The notes: generated by a model not told the origin, from the letters alone. DNA of 64,000 bases from Gammaproteobacteria bacterium (GCA_026195255.1 JAPHSS010000017.1:1-64000), one strand, 5' to 3'. Shown: positions 43,410-54,303, counted from the stretch's first letter. Numbers and translations are program-made.

Positions 43410-45374
43410 CTAAGCTTTACCCTGTAGCTGTAAAAGAATATCTTCATTTTCTAAGGTTGAAGTATCCGATGTAATCTCTTCTCCGCGTGCAATATTGCGC
43501 AATAAACGTCGCATAATTTTACCTGAACGTGTTTTTGGCAGGTTATCAGAGTAGCGAATCTGGTCAGGTTTGGCGATAGCGCCAATCTGTTCACCTACCC
43601 AGGTACGCAGTTCCTGTGTGAGTTTATCATCAACCCCACCTGCAGGCCGTTCACCACGTAACACAACATAGGCAAAAATGGCTTCGCCTTTGATATCGTG
43701 GGGGTAACCAACAACGGCAGCTTCGGTGACACTTTTGTGAGCCACTAAGGCCGATTCTATTTCCATTGTGCCGAGGCGATGTCCCGATACGTTCAGAACG
43801 TCATCAATTCGCCCCATAATCCAGAAGTAACCGTCAGCATCTTTGCGTGCCGAGTCACCCGCCAGATAATACTTACCACCAAATTTAGGCCAGTAAGTAT
43901 CAATATAACGTTGATCGTCGCCCCAGACAGTGCGTAATTGTGAAGGAAACGGCTTTTTAATAACCAGGAAACCGCCTTTATTTGCCTGAGTGATGCTATT
44001 GCCTTCTTCATCAACTACATCCGCGTCTATGCCCGGTAGTGCGAGGGTGCATGAACCGGGTTTGGTGGCGACTACACCAGGCAGTGGGGCGATCATATTG
44101 GCGCCGGTTTCAGTTTGCCACCAGGTATCTACAATTGGGCAGCGCTTTTTACCAATGACTTCATGATACCAGATCCAGGCTTCAGGATTAATGGGCTCAC
44201 CAACCGTGCCTAAGAGGCGCAATGAAGATAAATCATACTGGTTAGGGTAGTCATCACCCAGTTTCATTAACGCGCGAATGGCAGTGGGAGCGGTATAAAA
44301 TATAGACACTTTATGTGCCTCAACCATTTTCCAGAAGCGCCCGGGGTCAGGAATGGTGGGGGCTCCTTCATATATGACAATCGTGCCCCCTGCCGCAAGA
44401 GGGCCGTAAGCGACATAAGTGTGGCCGGTAATCCAGCCCACATCGGCAGTACACCAGAAGATGTCGTCGTCTTTCAGGTCAAAGACCCATTTATTTGTAA
44501 CTATGGAGCCTAACAGGTAACCTGCGCTTGAGTGTTGAATGCCTTTTGGGTTGCCTGTTGAACCAGACGTATAAAGTAAAAATAAGGGATGTTCAGAGTT
44601 AACCCATTCAGGTTCGCACTCGGTGCTCTTTGAGTCAACAGCATCGTGCCACCAGAAGTCGCGGTCTATTTGCATCTTAATATCGTGCTTGGTGCGTTGA
44701 TAAACCATAACTGACTCAATGGTTGGGCAGCCACCTTCTAGTGCTTTATCGGTGGCGGCTTTTAATTCAACGATTTTTCCACCACGGGTGCCACCATCTG
44801 CGGTAATTACCATTTTAGCGCCAGCATCATTTATACGGTCACGTAACGATCCGGCAGAAAAGCCACCAAATACAACAGAGTGGATAGCACCTATGCGAGC
44901 ACAGCCCTGCATTGCAATAACCGCTTCTGGCGTCATGGGCATGTAAATAACTACCCGGTCACCCGCTTTAATGCCACGCGCTTTTAGCGCGTTGGCAAAC
45001 TGATTAACTTCATTGCTCAGTTGCTGGTATGTGAGTTGGCGTGTATCACCATTTTCACCTTCAAATATAATGGCTGTTTTATCAGCTTTGTCTGCCAGGT
45101 GGCGATCAATACAGTTGACGGTTACATTGAGTTTGCCATCTGCAAACCATTTAAAGTGAGGCGCATTACTGTCATCCAGTACTTCGGTGAATGGGGTGTG
45201 CCAGTCCAGCATGTCACGGGCCTGATCAGCCCAAAAACCTTCATAATCGTCTGCAGCCGCTTTATACAGGGCATCAAACCTGGCCTTGTTGATAACCGCG
45301 TTATCAGCAAATTCGCTTGAAGGTGGAAACTTTCGTTCCTCGATTAGAACGGAATCTATAGTATTTTCGGACAT
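43410..45374 (-). CDS. acs: Acetyl-CoA synthetase
   Basis: 654 residues, full family length. Converts acetate, ATP and CoA to acetyl-CoA through acetyl-AMP. The adenylate-forming motifs are present: [11 protein letters not shown] for ATP, WWQTETG, and the C-terminal [15 protein letters not shown], whose Lys is the site controlled by acetylation in relatives. GGAG precedes the ATG. It is a single gene flanked by a repeat on the 3' side. It lets the cell use or recycle acetate. Confidence 0.96.
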   Translation of the reverse strand: MSENTIDSVLIEERKFPPSSEFADNAVINKARFDALYKAAADDYEGFWADQARDMLDWHTPFTEVLDDSNAPHFKWFADGKLNVTVNCIDRHLADKADKTAIIFEGENGDTRQLTYQQLSNEVNQFANALKARGIKAGDRVVIYMPMTPEAVIAMQGCARIGAIHSVVFGGFSAGSLRDRINDAGAKMVITADGGTRGGKIVELKAATDKALEGGCPTIESVMVYQRTKHDIKMQIDRDFWWHDAVDSKSTECEPEWVNSEHPLFLLYTSGSTGNPKGIQHSSAGYLLGSIVTNKWVFDLKDDDIFWCTADVGWITGHTYVAYGPLAAGGTIVIYEGAPTIPDPGRFWKMVEAHKVSIFYTAPTAIRALMKLGDDYPNQYDLSSLRLLGTVGEPINPEAWIWYHEVIGKKRCPIVDTWWQTETGANMIAPLPGVVATKPGSCTLALPGIDADVVDEEGNSITQANKGGFLVIKKPFPSQLRTVWGDDQRYIDTYWPKFGGKYYLAGDSARKDADGYFWIMGRIDDVLNVSGHRLGTMEIESALVAHKSVTEAAVVGYPHDIKGEAIFAYVVLRGERPAGGVDDKLTQELRTWVGEQIGAIAKPDQIRYSDNLPKTRSGKIMRRLLRNIARGEEITSDTSTLENEDILLQLQGKA

Positions 45375-45698
45375 GCTCGCTCCATTTTCATTTAGTACTT
45401 TCTTTTGTAACAGGAAGGATACCTTAGAAAATAGCGCAATTGAAGGTATAGTCCAGTTTCATTTAGGTTTTGTTATTTTGCCTTACTATTAAGGGGCAGG
45501 CTATTTCATATTTAGCTAATGCAATATTATTTTTCAAACCTAAGTGTTTTTAGATCTGAGGAATAATGTTATCAAACTGTAGTAGTTTAATTAAGTTGAA
45601 GTCATAAAAGAAAGGCTTTAATCAAAATATTAATAATAGAAATATTTAATTGAATAATTAATGGCATAATATTGTTTTCCATACACACAGGCTTAAAA
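45375..45698. other. AT-rich divergent intergenic region
   Basis: Separates acs from the c'-type cytochrome gene. No credible coding frame. TAAATGAAACTGGACTATACC is present on the minus strand near 45445-45467 and again, in part, as ATTTAGTAC beside the acs start. No riboswitch, tRNA or firm promoter was recognised. Confidence 0.4.
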
Positions 45699-46151
45699 AT
45701 GTTTTACTCAAGTAGAAGTATACTGGCGTTCATTATTGTTGCTTTAACATCTGTGCCGATGGTAACTGAAGCGCTGGCAGATCCTGTAGAGCCTTTGGCA
45801 TTGCAAAAAATTATGCAGGACATGGGGCAGAATATGCAGCTAATCACCCATGGTATTTCACAGGAAAACTGGGGCTTAGTTGAAAAAACCGCACCCTTGA
45901 TAGCTAATCATCCACAACCACCTGTTTTTGAGAAAATGAAAATCTTCGCTTATATCAATACAGATATGCGAGTTTTTAAAAATTTTGATGATAAAACCCA
46001 TGAAGCGGCGACAATACTTGGAAAGACAGCGGCCAGTAAAGACGGTCACGCAGTCATAGCGGATTTTGCAACCCTGCAAGACACCTGTTTAATGTGTCAC
46101 GAGCGCTTTCGTAAGCCGTTTATAAAATATTTTTACGGTATCGATGAGTAA
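45699..46151 (+). CDS. Cytochrome c'-like periplasmic haem protein
   Basis: 150 residues from the ATG at 45699 (the longer frame begins at TTG). A signal peptide (residues 1-27, cleavage near ALA) is followed by a helical domain with the haem motif C130-L-M-C133-H134 close to the C-terminus. That position, and the helices with QKIMQDMGQNMQ at the start, fit the four-helix cytochrome c' / c556 class. Members bind NO or transfer electrons in the periplasm. It stands before a YiiX-like hydrolase gene with a 60-bp gap. Role and partner are unknown. Confidence 0.8.
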   Translation: MFYSSRSILAFIIVALTSVPMVTEALADPVEPLALQKIMQDMGQNMQLITHGISQENWGLVEKTAPLIANHPQPPVFEKMKIFAYINTDMRVFKNFDDKTHEAATILGKTAASKDGHAVIADFATLQDTCLMCHERFRKPFIKYFYGIDE

Positions 46152-46212
46152 GTTGGTTTATGTTTTTAAAGAGTTTTTTCTTGCGTAGGGTAACAACCGG
46201 AAAATTATTTTT

Positions 46213-46968
46213 ATGAACAGATTAGCTCGTTGGTTAGGTCGCTATCTTGATTCACCATTAAAAAGTTATAAAGCGGTTTCAACACATCCGCCTGGTTTGT
46301 TGTCGAGTATATTAAATCCCGGTGATGTCTTACTGGTAGAAGGTGATACGCGTATAAGCGTAGCTATTAAATATTTAACCCAGTCAACCTGGTCACATGC
46401 GGCTATTTATGTAGGTAATGTTTTTCAGGAGTCAGGAGAAGAAGCCGCAGTATTGATTGAAGCGGATATTGAAGAAGGCGTGATTATTGTGCCTTTATCA
46501 AAATATGAAAAAATGCATACACGAATTTGCAGGCCTAAAAATTTATCAGGTTCTGATAATAAAAAATTGATAGATTTTGTTGTTGAGCGAATTGGTCATC
46601 AATATGATATGAAAAATATTATTGATCTTGTGCGGTATTTATTGCCAACGCCACCTGTACCCGTTAGCTGGAGAAGAAGAATGATTGCGCTGGGCAGTGG
46701 AGATCCTACGCGTGCAATTTGTTCAACTTTAATAGCGCAGGCTTTTCAATCTATTTGTTATCCTATATTACCTGAGATTGAGAAACATGAGGGAGAGGGT
46801 GCCAGGAATATTGAAAAGGAAATTATGCATATACGTCATTACAGTTTATTTACACCCCGTGATTTTGATATTTCGCCTTATTTTGAAATCATTAAACCCA
46901 GCATTGTAAGTGGCTTTGATTATAAAAATATAAATTGGTCAGAAAATTTCTGTAGCAGTAAAAAGTAA
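46213..46968 (+). CDS. YiiX-type NlpC/P60-superfamily cysteine hydrolase
   Basis: 251 residues. The circularly permuted NlpC/P60 (YiiX/YaeF) layout is visible: PGDVLLVEGDTRISVAIKY, the catalytic His in TWSHAAIYVG and catalytic Cys in RAICSTLIAQAF, with a Glu/Asp-rich middle. There is no clear signal peptide, only a basic N-terminus (MNRLARWLGRYL), so the protein may sit on the inner face of the membrane. Family members are thought to act on lipids or peptides; the substrate here is unknown. It follows the cytochrome gene in the same direction, but nothing else ties the two together. Confidence 0.75.
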   Translation: MNRLARWLGRYLDSPLKSYKAVSTHPPGLLSSILNPGDVLLVEGDTRISVAIKYLTQSTWSHAAIYVGNVFQESGEEAAVLIEADIEEGVIIVPLSKYEKMHTRICRPKNLSGSDNKKLIDFVVERIGHQYDMKNIIDLVRYLLPTPPVPVSWRRRMIALGSGDPTRAICSTLIAQAFQSICYPILPEIEKHEGEGARNIEKEIMHIRHYSLFTPRDFDISPYFEIIKPSIVSGFDYKNINWSENFCSSKK

Positions 46969-47195
46969 GAGGCATAGATAACTGGTTTTAGCGCTAGTGT
47001 TCTAATAACACTTTGAAATTATTGTTTAGATATAAGGTTAGTTACTTTTACGTGTAATAAACTAAATGAGACATGAAAATAACCAGTCACTAATTCGTCA
47101 TACGAGAAAAACTCTTCTGTAAAAATTTTAACATGCGAAGCATGGCAGTAAGGAGAAGGGCTGTCATTCGTGATAATGACGACAAGCTGGAGTTA

Positions 47196-48113
47196 TCAAG
47201 ATACTCGTGGTGTTTTGCTTAAAGATAACTGCCAGTTTTCTAATGCCCATTGCCAGAAGTCAGCTAGTGACTCTTGTACAAGTTCTGCTGGTGGTTTTTG
47301 TCCGAGAAATTCAAGGCATTCAACTAATAATTGAATATCTGCAATATCACCTATGCCTGTAGCGCCTGTTTGTTTACTCAGCTTGTCACCATTTTTATGT
47401 ACTATTAAGGGAAAGTGAGCATAATGTGGTTGCGAGTAGTTCAAACTCTGTTGAAGAAAAAGTTGTCGCGAAGTTGAATCTAGTAAATCAGCGCCGCGAA
47501 CTATATGACTAATATTCTGGTAGGCGTCGTCTACTACTACTGCTAATTGATAAGCAAACAAACCATCTCTGCGTCGAATTATAAAATCACCCAGATCAGT
47601 TTTTAAATTCTGTGTGTTGTGGCCAAGTAGCTCATCATTAAAACTGTAGTTTTTATCGGGGGTTTTAATTCGAATAGCGTATTCATCAGGTTTGAAATTA
47701 GAAAAATGCTTGTTTTTACAATAGCCCGGGTAAATTAAACCAAACTGTCCGTTTCTTATTTTACCGAGTCGGGCTTTTTCTTTTAAACTTTTTCTACTGC
47801 AGGTGCAGGGATAAACCTGATGTTGTGATTTGAGTGTGGCAAGGGCTTCTATATATGCATCTTTGCGAGCTGTCTGGTAAAGAATATTTTCATCCCACTC
47901 AAAACCAAATGCTTCGAGACTACGTAATATAGAATCTGCGGCACCTTTTACATTGCGTAATTCGTCAACATCTTCCATTCGAACTAACCACTGGCCATTA
48001 TTTTTTTTTGCTTCTAAATAGCTGGCCATGGCGGCAACTAGAGAGCCTTTATGTAAAGGCCCTGTCGGTGACGGTGCAAAACGACCTCGGTATGTGGGTG
48101 TTTGTTTTTGCAT
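47196..48113 (-). CDS. gluQ: Glutamyl-Q tRNA(Asp) synthetase
   Basis: 305 residues, the length of GluQRS, which attaches glutamate to the queuosine of tRNA(Asp). The protein is a truncated GluRS lacking the anticodon-binding domain. The HIGH-like motif is HKGS in RFAPSPTGPLHKGSL, and KLSKQTGA is the KMSKS equivalent. A zinc site with Cys-x-Cys (CTCSRK) and Tyr-x3-Cys (YPGYC) is present as in the family. The dksA terminator lies between it and dksA, which precedes it on the same strand as in E. coli. No ribosome binding site is obvious before the ATG. Confidence 0.93.
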   Translation of the reverse strand: MQKQTPTYRGRFAPSPTGPLHKGSLVAAMASYLEAKKNNGQWLVRMEDVDELRNVKGAADSILRSLEAFGFEWDENILYQTARKDAYIEALATLKSQHQVYPCTCSRKSLKEKARLGKIRNGQFGLIYPGYCKNKHFSNFKPDEYAIRIKTPDKNYSFNDELLGHNTQNLKTDLGDFIIRRRDGLFAYQLAVVVDDAYQNISHIVRGADLLDSTSRQLFLQQSLNYSQPHYAHFPLIVHKNGDKLSKQTGATGIGDIADIQLLVECLEFLGQKPPAELVQESLADFWQWALENWQLSLSKTPRVS

Positions 48114-48187
48114 TACAGGGGAAAAGAAAATTTTAAAAGCGGAAAAATGAATTAGCTTTATTTTCTTTTTCTATTACCTCCAGACGT

Positions 48188-48214
48188 AAAAAAGCCGGGT
48201 AAACCCGGCTTTTT
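48188..48214 (-). terminator. Intrinsic terminator of dksA
   Basis: GC-rich stem AAGCCGGGT / ACCCGGCTT with a two- to four-base loop, followed on the minus strand by a run of six T. It lies 10 bp after the dksA stop and before gluQ, so gluQ expression would rely on read-through or its own promoter. Confidence 0.9.
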
Positions 48215-48224
48215 ATACAAGGGC

Positions 48225-48656
48225 TTATTTGCCTCTATTTTGTTTTTCCTTGATTTCATCAAGACTTTTGCAATCGATGCATTGTGTTGCAGTTGGGCGG
48301 GCTTCTAATCGGCGTATGCCAATTTCAACACCACAGGTTTCACAATAACCATATTCACCTGTATCAACTTCATTCATCGATTCGTCAATTTTCTTAATCA
48401 GTTTGCGTTCACGATCACGGGTGCGCAATTCAAGACTGAATTCTTCTTCCTGTGAAGCGCGATCAGCAGGATCAGGGAAATTGGCTGCATCGTCTTTCAT
48501 GTGACCTACTGTGCGGTCAACTTCCTGCATCAGCTCGTCTTTCCATGCACTTAAAATGTTACGGAAATGCTCAAGCTGTTTCTCATTCATGTATTCTTCG
48601 CCCTTTTTTTCTTTATAGGGCTTAAAACCGTGTATTGGTGCCGTATTTGCTGGCAT
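48225..48656 (-). CDS. dksA: RNA polymerase-binding transcription factor DksA
   Basis: 143 residues. DksA enters the RNA polymerase secondary channel and, with ppGpp, controls rRNA and amino-acid promoters. The coiled coil carries the conserved tip DPADRAS with Asp and Ala (residues about 72-78). The four-Cys zinc finger is intact: CETCG, then CIDC. GGAG precedes the ATG. The strong terminator after the gene and the downstream gluQ match the E. coli order. Confidence 0.96.
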   Translation of the reverse strand: MPANTAPIHGFKPYKEKKGEEYMNEKQLEHFRNILSAWKDELMQEVDRTVGHMKDDAANFPDPADRASQEEEFSLELRTRDRERKLIKKIDESMNEVDTGEYGYCETCGVEIGIRRLEARPTATQCIDCKSLDEIKEKQNRGK

Positions 48657-48821
48657 CGAAAATCTCCGATAATTTTTTCTGGTGTGATTACCACACAGGG
48701 TATTCTATACAAATGACCGGCCTGTATGGAAGCTAGTCAATAAAACACGATAATTTACCTGTATTTTGTATATTTTGCGAGTTTTAATATTGAGAATGCT
48801 GGATTTTTCAGTAATTCATTC

Positions 48822-48839
48822 CAGTTTTGGGTAAAACTG
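48822..48839 (-). terminator. Small hairpin after xseA
   Basis: Perfect 7-bp inverted repeat (CAGTTTT-GGGT-AAAACTG) a few bases after the xseA stop. It is AT-rich and weak; a terminator role is possible only. Confidence 0.35.
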
Positions 48840-48844
48840 ACGAA

Positions 48845-50182
48845 TTATTCTACCCGGCTGGTGACTTTTCCCTTGTTAAATTGACTAACGATTCTGTCGC
48901 CTTTACGCAATTGTCGTGCATTGGTCACGGTTTCACCATTTATATCACGGGTAATGCTATAACCACGGGCTAAAGTATTTAATGGGCTGACAGCCTGCAT
49001 TGTTCGTGACAGGTTGGCAAGTTGTAACATTTTATTTTCAATGTACTGTTCAGACGAATAGACAAGCCGACTATTCAAATCTTCAAGCTGTATTTTCTGG
49101 TAGTCAATAAACTGGTCTGGACGATTATTTAACAGGCTCTGAGTATGATATTTCAAGTCGTGTTTTTTCTCGTTGAGAATAACCTGAAAAGCAGACTGTA
49201 GATTACTTGTTAAGTCATCTAGTTGCTGGCTTTGCTGCATAAGCTGACTGTTAGGGTGTTGTGTTTTAAGCCGGGTTTGTAACCACTTTGACTGCTCATT
49301 TAAACGACTCAGTTCAGTTTGCATGAGGCGTATGAACTGACGTTGAAATGCCTGCAGTTTAAGCAGGTAGGTTTGCTGGTCGGGGCTAACGAGCTCGGCG
49401 GCGGCTGTTGGAGTGGCCGCTCTATGGTCAGCGGTGAAGTCGGCAATGGTTACATCAACCTCATGGCCAACACCACTGATGACGGGGACATCACAAAGCA
49501 CAATGGCGCGCGCCACCTGTTCTTCATTGAATGCCCATAAGTCTTCTAGTGATCCACCGCCTCTTACTAATAAAATAACATCACATGTTTTGCTTTTTGA
49601 CGCTCTATATAGTGCTTTTGCAATTTCCGGTGCTGCTTTTTCGCCCTGTACCGCAACCGGGTAAACTTGAACAGGTATAGACGGAAATCGGCGCCCTAAA
49701 ACACTTAAAACATCACGTATCGCTGCGCCGGTACCCGAAGTGATGACGGCTATACATTTTGGTAATTCTGGTATGGGTTGCTTGAGTGATTCGTCAAACA
49801 GGCCTTCTTTAGCCAGGCGTGCTTTCAGTTCTTCAAATTCTCGTCGTAAAGCGCCGTCACCGGCTTCTTCCATGTGCTCAGCTACAAGCTGGAATTCACC
49901 TCTGGCCTCATATAAGCCTACTTTTGCGCGAATTAGTATTTGCTGGCCGTTTTGAGGTTTGAATCGTAAGAGTTGTTTGCGCCCTTTAAACATTGCACAG
50001 CGTACCTGGGCTTTGGCGTCCTTTAATGTGAAATAAATATGCCCCGAGGCGGGCTCCGCTAAATTGGATATTTCACCCTCTATCCATAAAAGAGGAAACT
50101 GGCTCTCCAGTAATCCGCGTATAGTTCGGTTTAATTCAGAAACACTGTAAACAGTGCGCTCTTTGTTTTCGGTATTTGGCAT
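48845..50182 (-). CDS. xseA: Exodeoxyribonuclease VII large subunit
   Basis: 445 residues from the ATG at 50182 (MPNTENKER, then YSVSELN), which matches the family's N-terminal OB fold; a further ATG at 50230 adds 16 residues of no known role. Neither start has a clear ribosome binding site. XseA with several XseB subunits degrades single-stranded DNA in repair. The OB domain has WIEGEISNL and SGHIYFTLKD; the catalytic domain has ITSGTGAAIRDVL, VRGGGSLEDLWAFN and SGVGHEVDVTIADF. A coiled coil and a C-terminal ARGYSI segment follow. xseB is not in the window. Confidence 0.93.
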   Translation of the reverse strand: MPNTENKERTVYSVSELNRTIRGLLESQFPLLWIEGEISNLAEPASGHIYFTLKDAKAQVRCAMFKGRKQLLRFKPQNGQQILIRAKVGLYEARGEFQLVAEHMEEAGDGALRREFEELKARLAKEGLFDESLKQPIPELPKCIAVITSGTGAAIRDVLSVLGRRFPSIPVQVYPVAVQGEKAAPEIAKALYRASKSKTCDVILLVRGGGSLEDLWAFNEEQVARAIVLCDVPVISGVGHEVDVTIADFTADHRAATPTAAAELVSPDQQTYLLKLQAFQRQFIRLMQTELSRLNEQSKWLQTRLKTQHPNSQLMQQSQQLDDLTSNLQSAFQVILNEKKHDLKYHTQSLLNNRPDQFIDYQKIQLEDLNSRLVYSSEQYIENKMLQLANLSRTMQAVSPLNTLARGYSITRDINGETVTNARQLRKGDRIVSQFNKGKVTSRVE

Positions 50183-50237
50183 GGCAGGGATATTAATCTG
50201 TATTGCAGGATAAGCCAAGATGGAACTCATCGGAGAT

Positions 50238-50352
50238 GAGTCGTAAGTCGGAAGTCATAAGTCAAAAACGAGACACAAAAAAAGATGCTGCTCCGCAGGA
50301 GCACCGCCTGGACTTACGACTTAAGACTTAAGACTTCTGACTTCTGACTTAG
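50238..50352. repeat. AAGTC tandem arms around a GC-rich hairpin
   Basis: Left arm 50238-50263 holds three AAGTC-type units and right arm 50311-50352 five such units on the other strand. Between them is a perfect small hairpin at 50289-50303 (TGCTCC-GCA-GGAGCA). It lies just upstream of xseA. The right arm shares the CTTAAGACT word with the element at 43344. Confidence 0.7.
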
Positions 50353-50416
50353 TTATAAAAAGAAAGGAGACGTCCGTTGAGGGGGAGTTTCTTACGAAGT
50401 AAAGTAATCTCAGGGC

Positions 50417-50456
50417 GAAAAAAAACCGGGCTAGCTACAGACCCGGGTGATTTTTA
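50417..50456 (-). terminator. Predicted terminator of the small lipoprotein gene
   Basis: CCCGGG and CCCGG pair around an 11-base loop, followed on the minus strand by nine T. It lies about 25 bp after the lipoprotein stop. Confidence 0.75.
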
Positions 50457-50480
50457 GCTTGTTTGACCTGGTTTTTAAAT

Positions 50481-50804
50481 CTATCGAGGGCCAGCGTTGG
50501 CTTCTGTTTTAGATTGTTCCAGCGCCAGATCGCCCTGGCGTTTAGCTTTATTGGCTAGTTTGATGGCCGTTTCATAGTCACCTTTTTTAGCCGCCTTATC
50601 AGCTTTATGTAGTATTTTTATACTGTCGCGCCATACATAGTTGGCCTCAACGGCCGCTTTAAGTGATTTGTTAGCACTTATCAAAGCTGCGTTGTAGCCT
50701 GCTTTAGTTGCAGCAGCAGTGTTGTCGGAAGTGCCATTACTGGCACACCCAGAAAGCAGTGCAAATGCCAGCGCAATGCCGGCATAGAGTTTAGCGTGGT
50801 TCAT
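50481..50804 (-). CDS. Small lipoprotein resembling SoxXA-binding proteins
   Basis: 107 residues with a lipobox LLSGC (lipidated Cys20) and a GAGGT ribosome binding site. The mature part is a two-helix, Ala/Lys-rich domain: YNAALISANKSLKAA, then VWRDSIKILHKADKAAKKGDYETA, and KLANKAKRQGDLAL. The W-R-D and GDYETAIKLANKAKRQ pattern resembles proteins annotated as SoxXA-binding (SoxK-type), which stabilise the SoxXA cytochrome in sulfur oxidation. No sox genes lie nearby, and many such annotations are only by similarity, so the function is uncertain. It diverges from guaB over a perfect 15-bp palindrome. Confidence 0.6.
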   Translation of the reverse strand: MNHAKLYAGIALAFALLSGCASNGTSDNTAAATKAGYNAALISANKSLKAAVEANYVWRDSIKILHKADKAAKKGDYETAIKLANKAKRQGDLALEQSKTEANAGPR

Positions 50805-50854
50805 AAAATGACCTCATAATTGTTTTTTTTATATTATATTTCCCTGTTTTCCAA

Positions 50855-50888
50855 AATCCCTGTCTGATTTTACAATCAGACAGGGATT
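50855..50888. promoter_or_regulatory. Perfect 15-bp inverted repeat between the lipoprotein gene and guaB
   Basis: AATCCCTGTCTGATT and its exact complement with a TTAC loop. It lies about 50 bp from the lipoprotein start and 130 bp from guaB. It lacks a T-run, so an operator or an RNA hairpin in one of the leaders is more likely than termination. No matching regulator is known. Confidence 0.5.
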
Positions 50889-51020
50889 GTAACTCACAGT
50901 TGGTGGGATTCAAGTGTGTTATGTCGGCGATAGTAATCAAAAACATTTATAAATTGATGATGAATTATTCAGTGTTTTCTTATATAATCAATCGATTAAC
51001 CAGACCAGACAGGAGCCGAT

Positions 51021-52478
51021 ATGCGTATAGCCCAGGAAGCACTAACTTTTGACGATGTGCTGCTGATTCCCGCCCACTCTACGGTCCTGCCCAATAATGT
51101 TGAACTGGGTACTCAGATCACCCGAGACATTAAACTAAATATTCCACTGGTTTCAGCTGCGATGGATACTGTAACCGAGGCTGAACTGGCAATTTCTATT
51201 GCCCAGGAAGGTGGTATCGGTATATTACATAAAAATATGTCGATCGAGTTGCAGGCCAAAAATGTTGTTAAAGTAAAAAGATATGAATCTGGCGTAATCA
51301 GTGATCCGATTACGGTATCACCTGATACAACTATTCGTGCCGTTGCCGAGTTAACCAGTAAAAACAAAATTTCCGGTTTACCAGTTCTAGAAGGTAAAAA
51401 CCTGGTCGGTATCATTACCTCACGTGACCGTCGTTTTGAAACTGATTTAGATAAACCGGTTTCAAGTGTTATGACCCCAAAAGATAAACTGGTTACAGTA
51501 AAAGAAGGTGCTGGTCGCGAAGAAGTATTAGCCTTGCTGCATAAACACCGAATTGAAAAAGTGCTGGTGGTGAATGATAATTTTCAGCTTCGCGGTATGA
51601 TTGCGGTGCGTGATATTCAAAAATCAGATGACTTTCCTATAGCCTGTAAAGATGAACTAGGTCGTTTACGGGTGGGTGCTGCGGTTGGTACAGGCGCCGA
51701 TACTGAAGACAGGGTGACTGCACTGGCAAATGCGGGTGTAGATGTGATTGTGGTCGACACAGCGCATGGCCACTCACAAGGGGTGTTAGATCGCGTTAAA
51801 TGGGTTAAAGCTAACTTTCCGAATGTGCAGGTGATTGGAGGCAATATTGCAACTGCATCAGCGGCACGAGATTTGGTTAATGCGGGCGCAGACGCGGTGA
51901 AAGTGGGTATAGGCCCCGGTTCTATCTGTACTACTCGTATTGTTGCCGGTGTCGGTGTACCACAAATTACCGCCGTATCTAATGTTGCTAAAGAATTAGA
52001 AGGCACAGGTGTGCCATTAATTGCCGATGGCGGTATTCGTTATTCAGGTGATATTGCTAAAGCCATGGCAGCAGGTGCTCACTGCGTTATGCTGGGTGGC
52101 CTGTTAGCCGGTACTGAAGAAGCACCGGGTGAAGTTGAATTATTCCAGGGGCGTTCGTATAAGTCTTATCGCGGCATGGGTTCTATTGCAGCAATGGAGC
52201 AGGGGTCAAGTGACCGTTATTTTCAGGACAAAGATGCCGGAGCTGAAAAACTGGTTCCTGAAGGCATAGAAGGTCGAGTGCCTTTTAAAGGCCCAATGAC
52301 AGCTATCATACATCAGTTACTTGGTGGTATTCGCTCAAGTATGGGTTATGTAGGTTGTGCAAATCTTGAAGAAATGCGCACTAAACCTGAGTTTGTACGT
52401 ATCTCTGGTGCGGGCATGAAAGAGTCACATGTGCACGACGTGACGATCACAAAAGAAGCGCCGAATTACCGAACGTAG
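51021..52478 (+). CDS. guaB: IMP dehydrogenase
   Basis: 485 residues, standard length. Oxidises IMP to XMP with NAD, the first committed step of GMP synthesis. The TIM barrel carries the catalytic Cys in GPGSICTTR and the flap segment YRGMGS. Two CBS domains (about residues 95-205) are inserted as in other bacteria. An AGGAG ribosome binding site precedes the ATG, and TATAAT occurs at 50984-50989. guaA follows in the same direction after an unusually long 240-bp gap without a gene. Confidence 0.97.
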   Translation: MRIAQEALTFDDVLLIPAHSTVLPNNVELGTQITRDIKLNIPLVSAAMDTVTEAELAISIAQEGGIGILHKNMSIELQAKNVVKVKRYESGVISDPITVSPDTTIRAVAELTSKNKISGLPVLEGKNLVGIITSRDRRFETDLDKPVSSVMTPKDKLVTVKEGAGREEVLALLHKHRIEKVLVVNDNFQLRGMIAVRDIQKSDDFPIACKDELGRLRVGAAVGTGADTEDRVTALANAGVDVIVVDTAHGHSQGVLDRVKWVKANFPNVQVIGGNIATASAARDLVNAGADAVKVGIGPGSICTTRIVAGVGVPQITAVSNVAKELEGTGVPLIADGGIRYSGDIAKAMAAGAHCVMLGGLLAGTEEAPGEVELFQGRSYKSYRGMGSIAAMEQGSSDRYFQDKDAGAEKLVPEGIEGRVPFKGPMTAIIHQLLGGIRSSMGYVGCANLEEMRTKPEFVRISGAGMKESHVHDVTITKEAPNYRT

Positions 52479-52717
52479 TAACCCGGCTCACCTCTGGCTG
52501 ACTCCATATCTTCGTTAAAAAATGGATATTTACGGCTCTACCATCAAATCCGTAAACTCACATTTTTTGCCTTGATCTGAAGCCTGTCAGGGGCAACCAG
52601 AACAGTTACTGTATTACATAGAATTCTTGTAAAAAATAAAAGTGACTTTGTTATTCACGCTTAAAGTATTTGTGGGTAACAGGGTTTTTATTATTTGATT
52701 AAAAACAGACCTATCAC

Positions 52718-54298
52718 ATGACCACACAAAACATTCATACAGATCGTATTTTAATACTCGACTTCGGTTCTCAATATACTCAACTTATCGCGCGGCGCAT
52801 TCGTGAAGCCGGTGTGTATTGTGAGTTATATGCGTGGGATGTAAGTGATGAAGATATTAAAGCATTTAAACCGAAAGGTATTATCTTATCCGGTGGTCCT
52901 GAATCTGTTACTGAAGGTGAGTCTCCGGTTGCACCGCAAATTGTATTTGAATTAGGTATACCGGTTCTTGGCATATGTTACGGCATGCAAACCATGACGG
53001 CGCAGCTGGGCGGTAAGGTTGAAGTTGCAGACGACCATGAATACGGTTATGCAAAAGTTCGTGCTCGTGGGCATACGTCATTATTAAAAGATATTGAAGA
53101 CCATATTACGGAAGAAGGTTACGGTATTCTTGATGTCTGGATGAGTCATGGTGATCGTGTTGTAGTTATGCCAGAGGGTTTTAAACTGATGGCCTCAACT
53201 GAATCAGCACCGATAGCTGGAATCGCAAATGAAGAGAAGAAATTTTACGGTGTTCAATTTCACCCTGAGGTGACACATACTAATCAGGGCAAGCGAATTA
53301 TAGAACGTTTTACTCATGATATCTGTGGTTGTGGAAACTTATGGACAGCAGATAATATTGTTGAAGACTCTATAAAAAACATTCATGAGTTAGTGGGTGA
53401 AGATGAAGTGTTACTGGGTTTGTCTGGTGGCGTGGATTCATCCGTAGTGGCCGCATTGTTACATCGCGCCATAGGTGACAGATTAACCTGTGTTTTTGTC
53501 GATAATGGTTTATTGCGTTTTAACGAAGGCGATCAGGTAATGAAAACCTTTGCAGATCACATGGGTGTTAAGGTGATTCGTGTTGATGCAGAAGATAGAT
53601 TCCTGACAGCACTTAAAGGTATACCAGAGCCAGAAGCTAAAAGAAAAATTATTGGTAATTTATTTGTTGATATTTTTGAAGAACAGGCTGCCAAACTTAA
53701 AAATGCAAAGTGGCTTGCACAGGGCACAATTTATCCTGATGTTATTGAGTCAGCAGGTTCTAAAACCGGTAAGGCGCATTTAATCAAGTCGCATCATAAT
53801 GTAGGTGGCCTGCCTGATTACATGAAGTTAAAACTGTGTGAGCCATTACGTGAATTATTTAAAGACGAAGTGCGTGAAATAGGTGTTGAGTTAGGTCTAC
53901 CTTATGACATGGTTTATCGTCATCCGTTCCCGGGGCCGGGCCTGGGTGTGCGTATTCTGGGTGAAGTTAAAAAAGAATACGCTGACACCCTGCGTTTAGC
54001 TGATCATATTTTTATTGAAGAACTATATAAACACGAGTTATATCACGGTGTGTCACAGGCATTTACCGTTTTCTTGCCAGTAAAATCTGTGGGTGTTACC
54101 GGTGATGGTCGTCGTTATCAGTGGGTTGTTTCATTACGTGCGGTTGAAACAATAGACTTCATGACAGCTCGTTGGGCGCATTTACCTTATGATTTTCTTG
54201 ATCTGGTTTGTCGCCGAATCGTAAATGAAGTAGATGGTATTTCGCGTGTTGTATATGACATAACCGGCAAACCACCCGGCACTATTGAATGGGAATAA
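52718..54298 (+). CDS. guaA: GMP synthase (glutamine-hydrolysing)
   Basis: 526 residues. Converts XMP to GMP using ATP and glutamine. The N-terminal class I glutaminase domain has the catalytic Cys in GICYGMQ and the His/Glu pair in FHPEVTHT. The ATP-pyrophosphatase domain starts with the PP-loop LSGGVDSSV (about residue 237), and the dimerisation domain ends in KPPGTIEWE, the usual GuaA terminus. The leader has a weak ribosome binding site. guaB lies directly upstream. Confidence 0.97.
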   Translation: MTTQNIHTDRILILDFGSQYTQLIARRIREAGVYCELYAWDVSDEDIKAFKPKGIILSGGPESVTEGESPVAPQIVFELGIPVLGICYGMQTMTAQLGGKVEVADDHEYGYAKVRARGHTSLLKDIEDHITEEGYGILDVWMSHGDRVVVMPEGFKLMASTESAPIAGIANEEKKFYGVQFHPEVTHTNQGKRIIERFTHDICGCGNLWTADNIVEDSIKNIHELVGEDEVLLGLSGGVDSSVVAALLHRAIGDRLTCVFVDNGLLRFNEGDQVMKTFADHMGVKVIRVDAEDRFLTALKGIPEPEAKRKIIGNLFVDIFEEQAAKLKNAKWLAQGTIYPDVIESAGSKTGKAHLIKSHHNVGGLPDYMKLKLCEPLRELFKDEVREIGVELGLPYDMVYRHPFPGPGLGVRILGEVKKEYADTLRLADHIFIEELYKHELYHGVSQAFTVFLPVKSVGVTGDGRRYQWVVSLRAVETIDFMTARWAHLPYDFLDLVCRRIVNEVDGISRVVYDITGKPPGTIEWE

Positions 54299-54303
54299 TG
54301 ATT

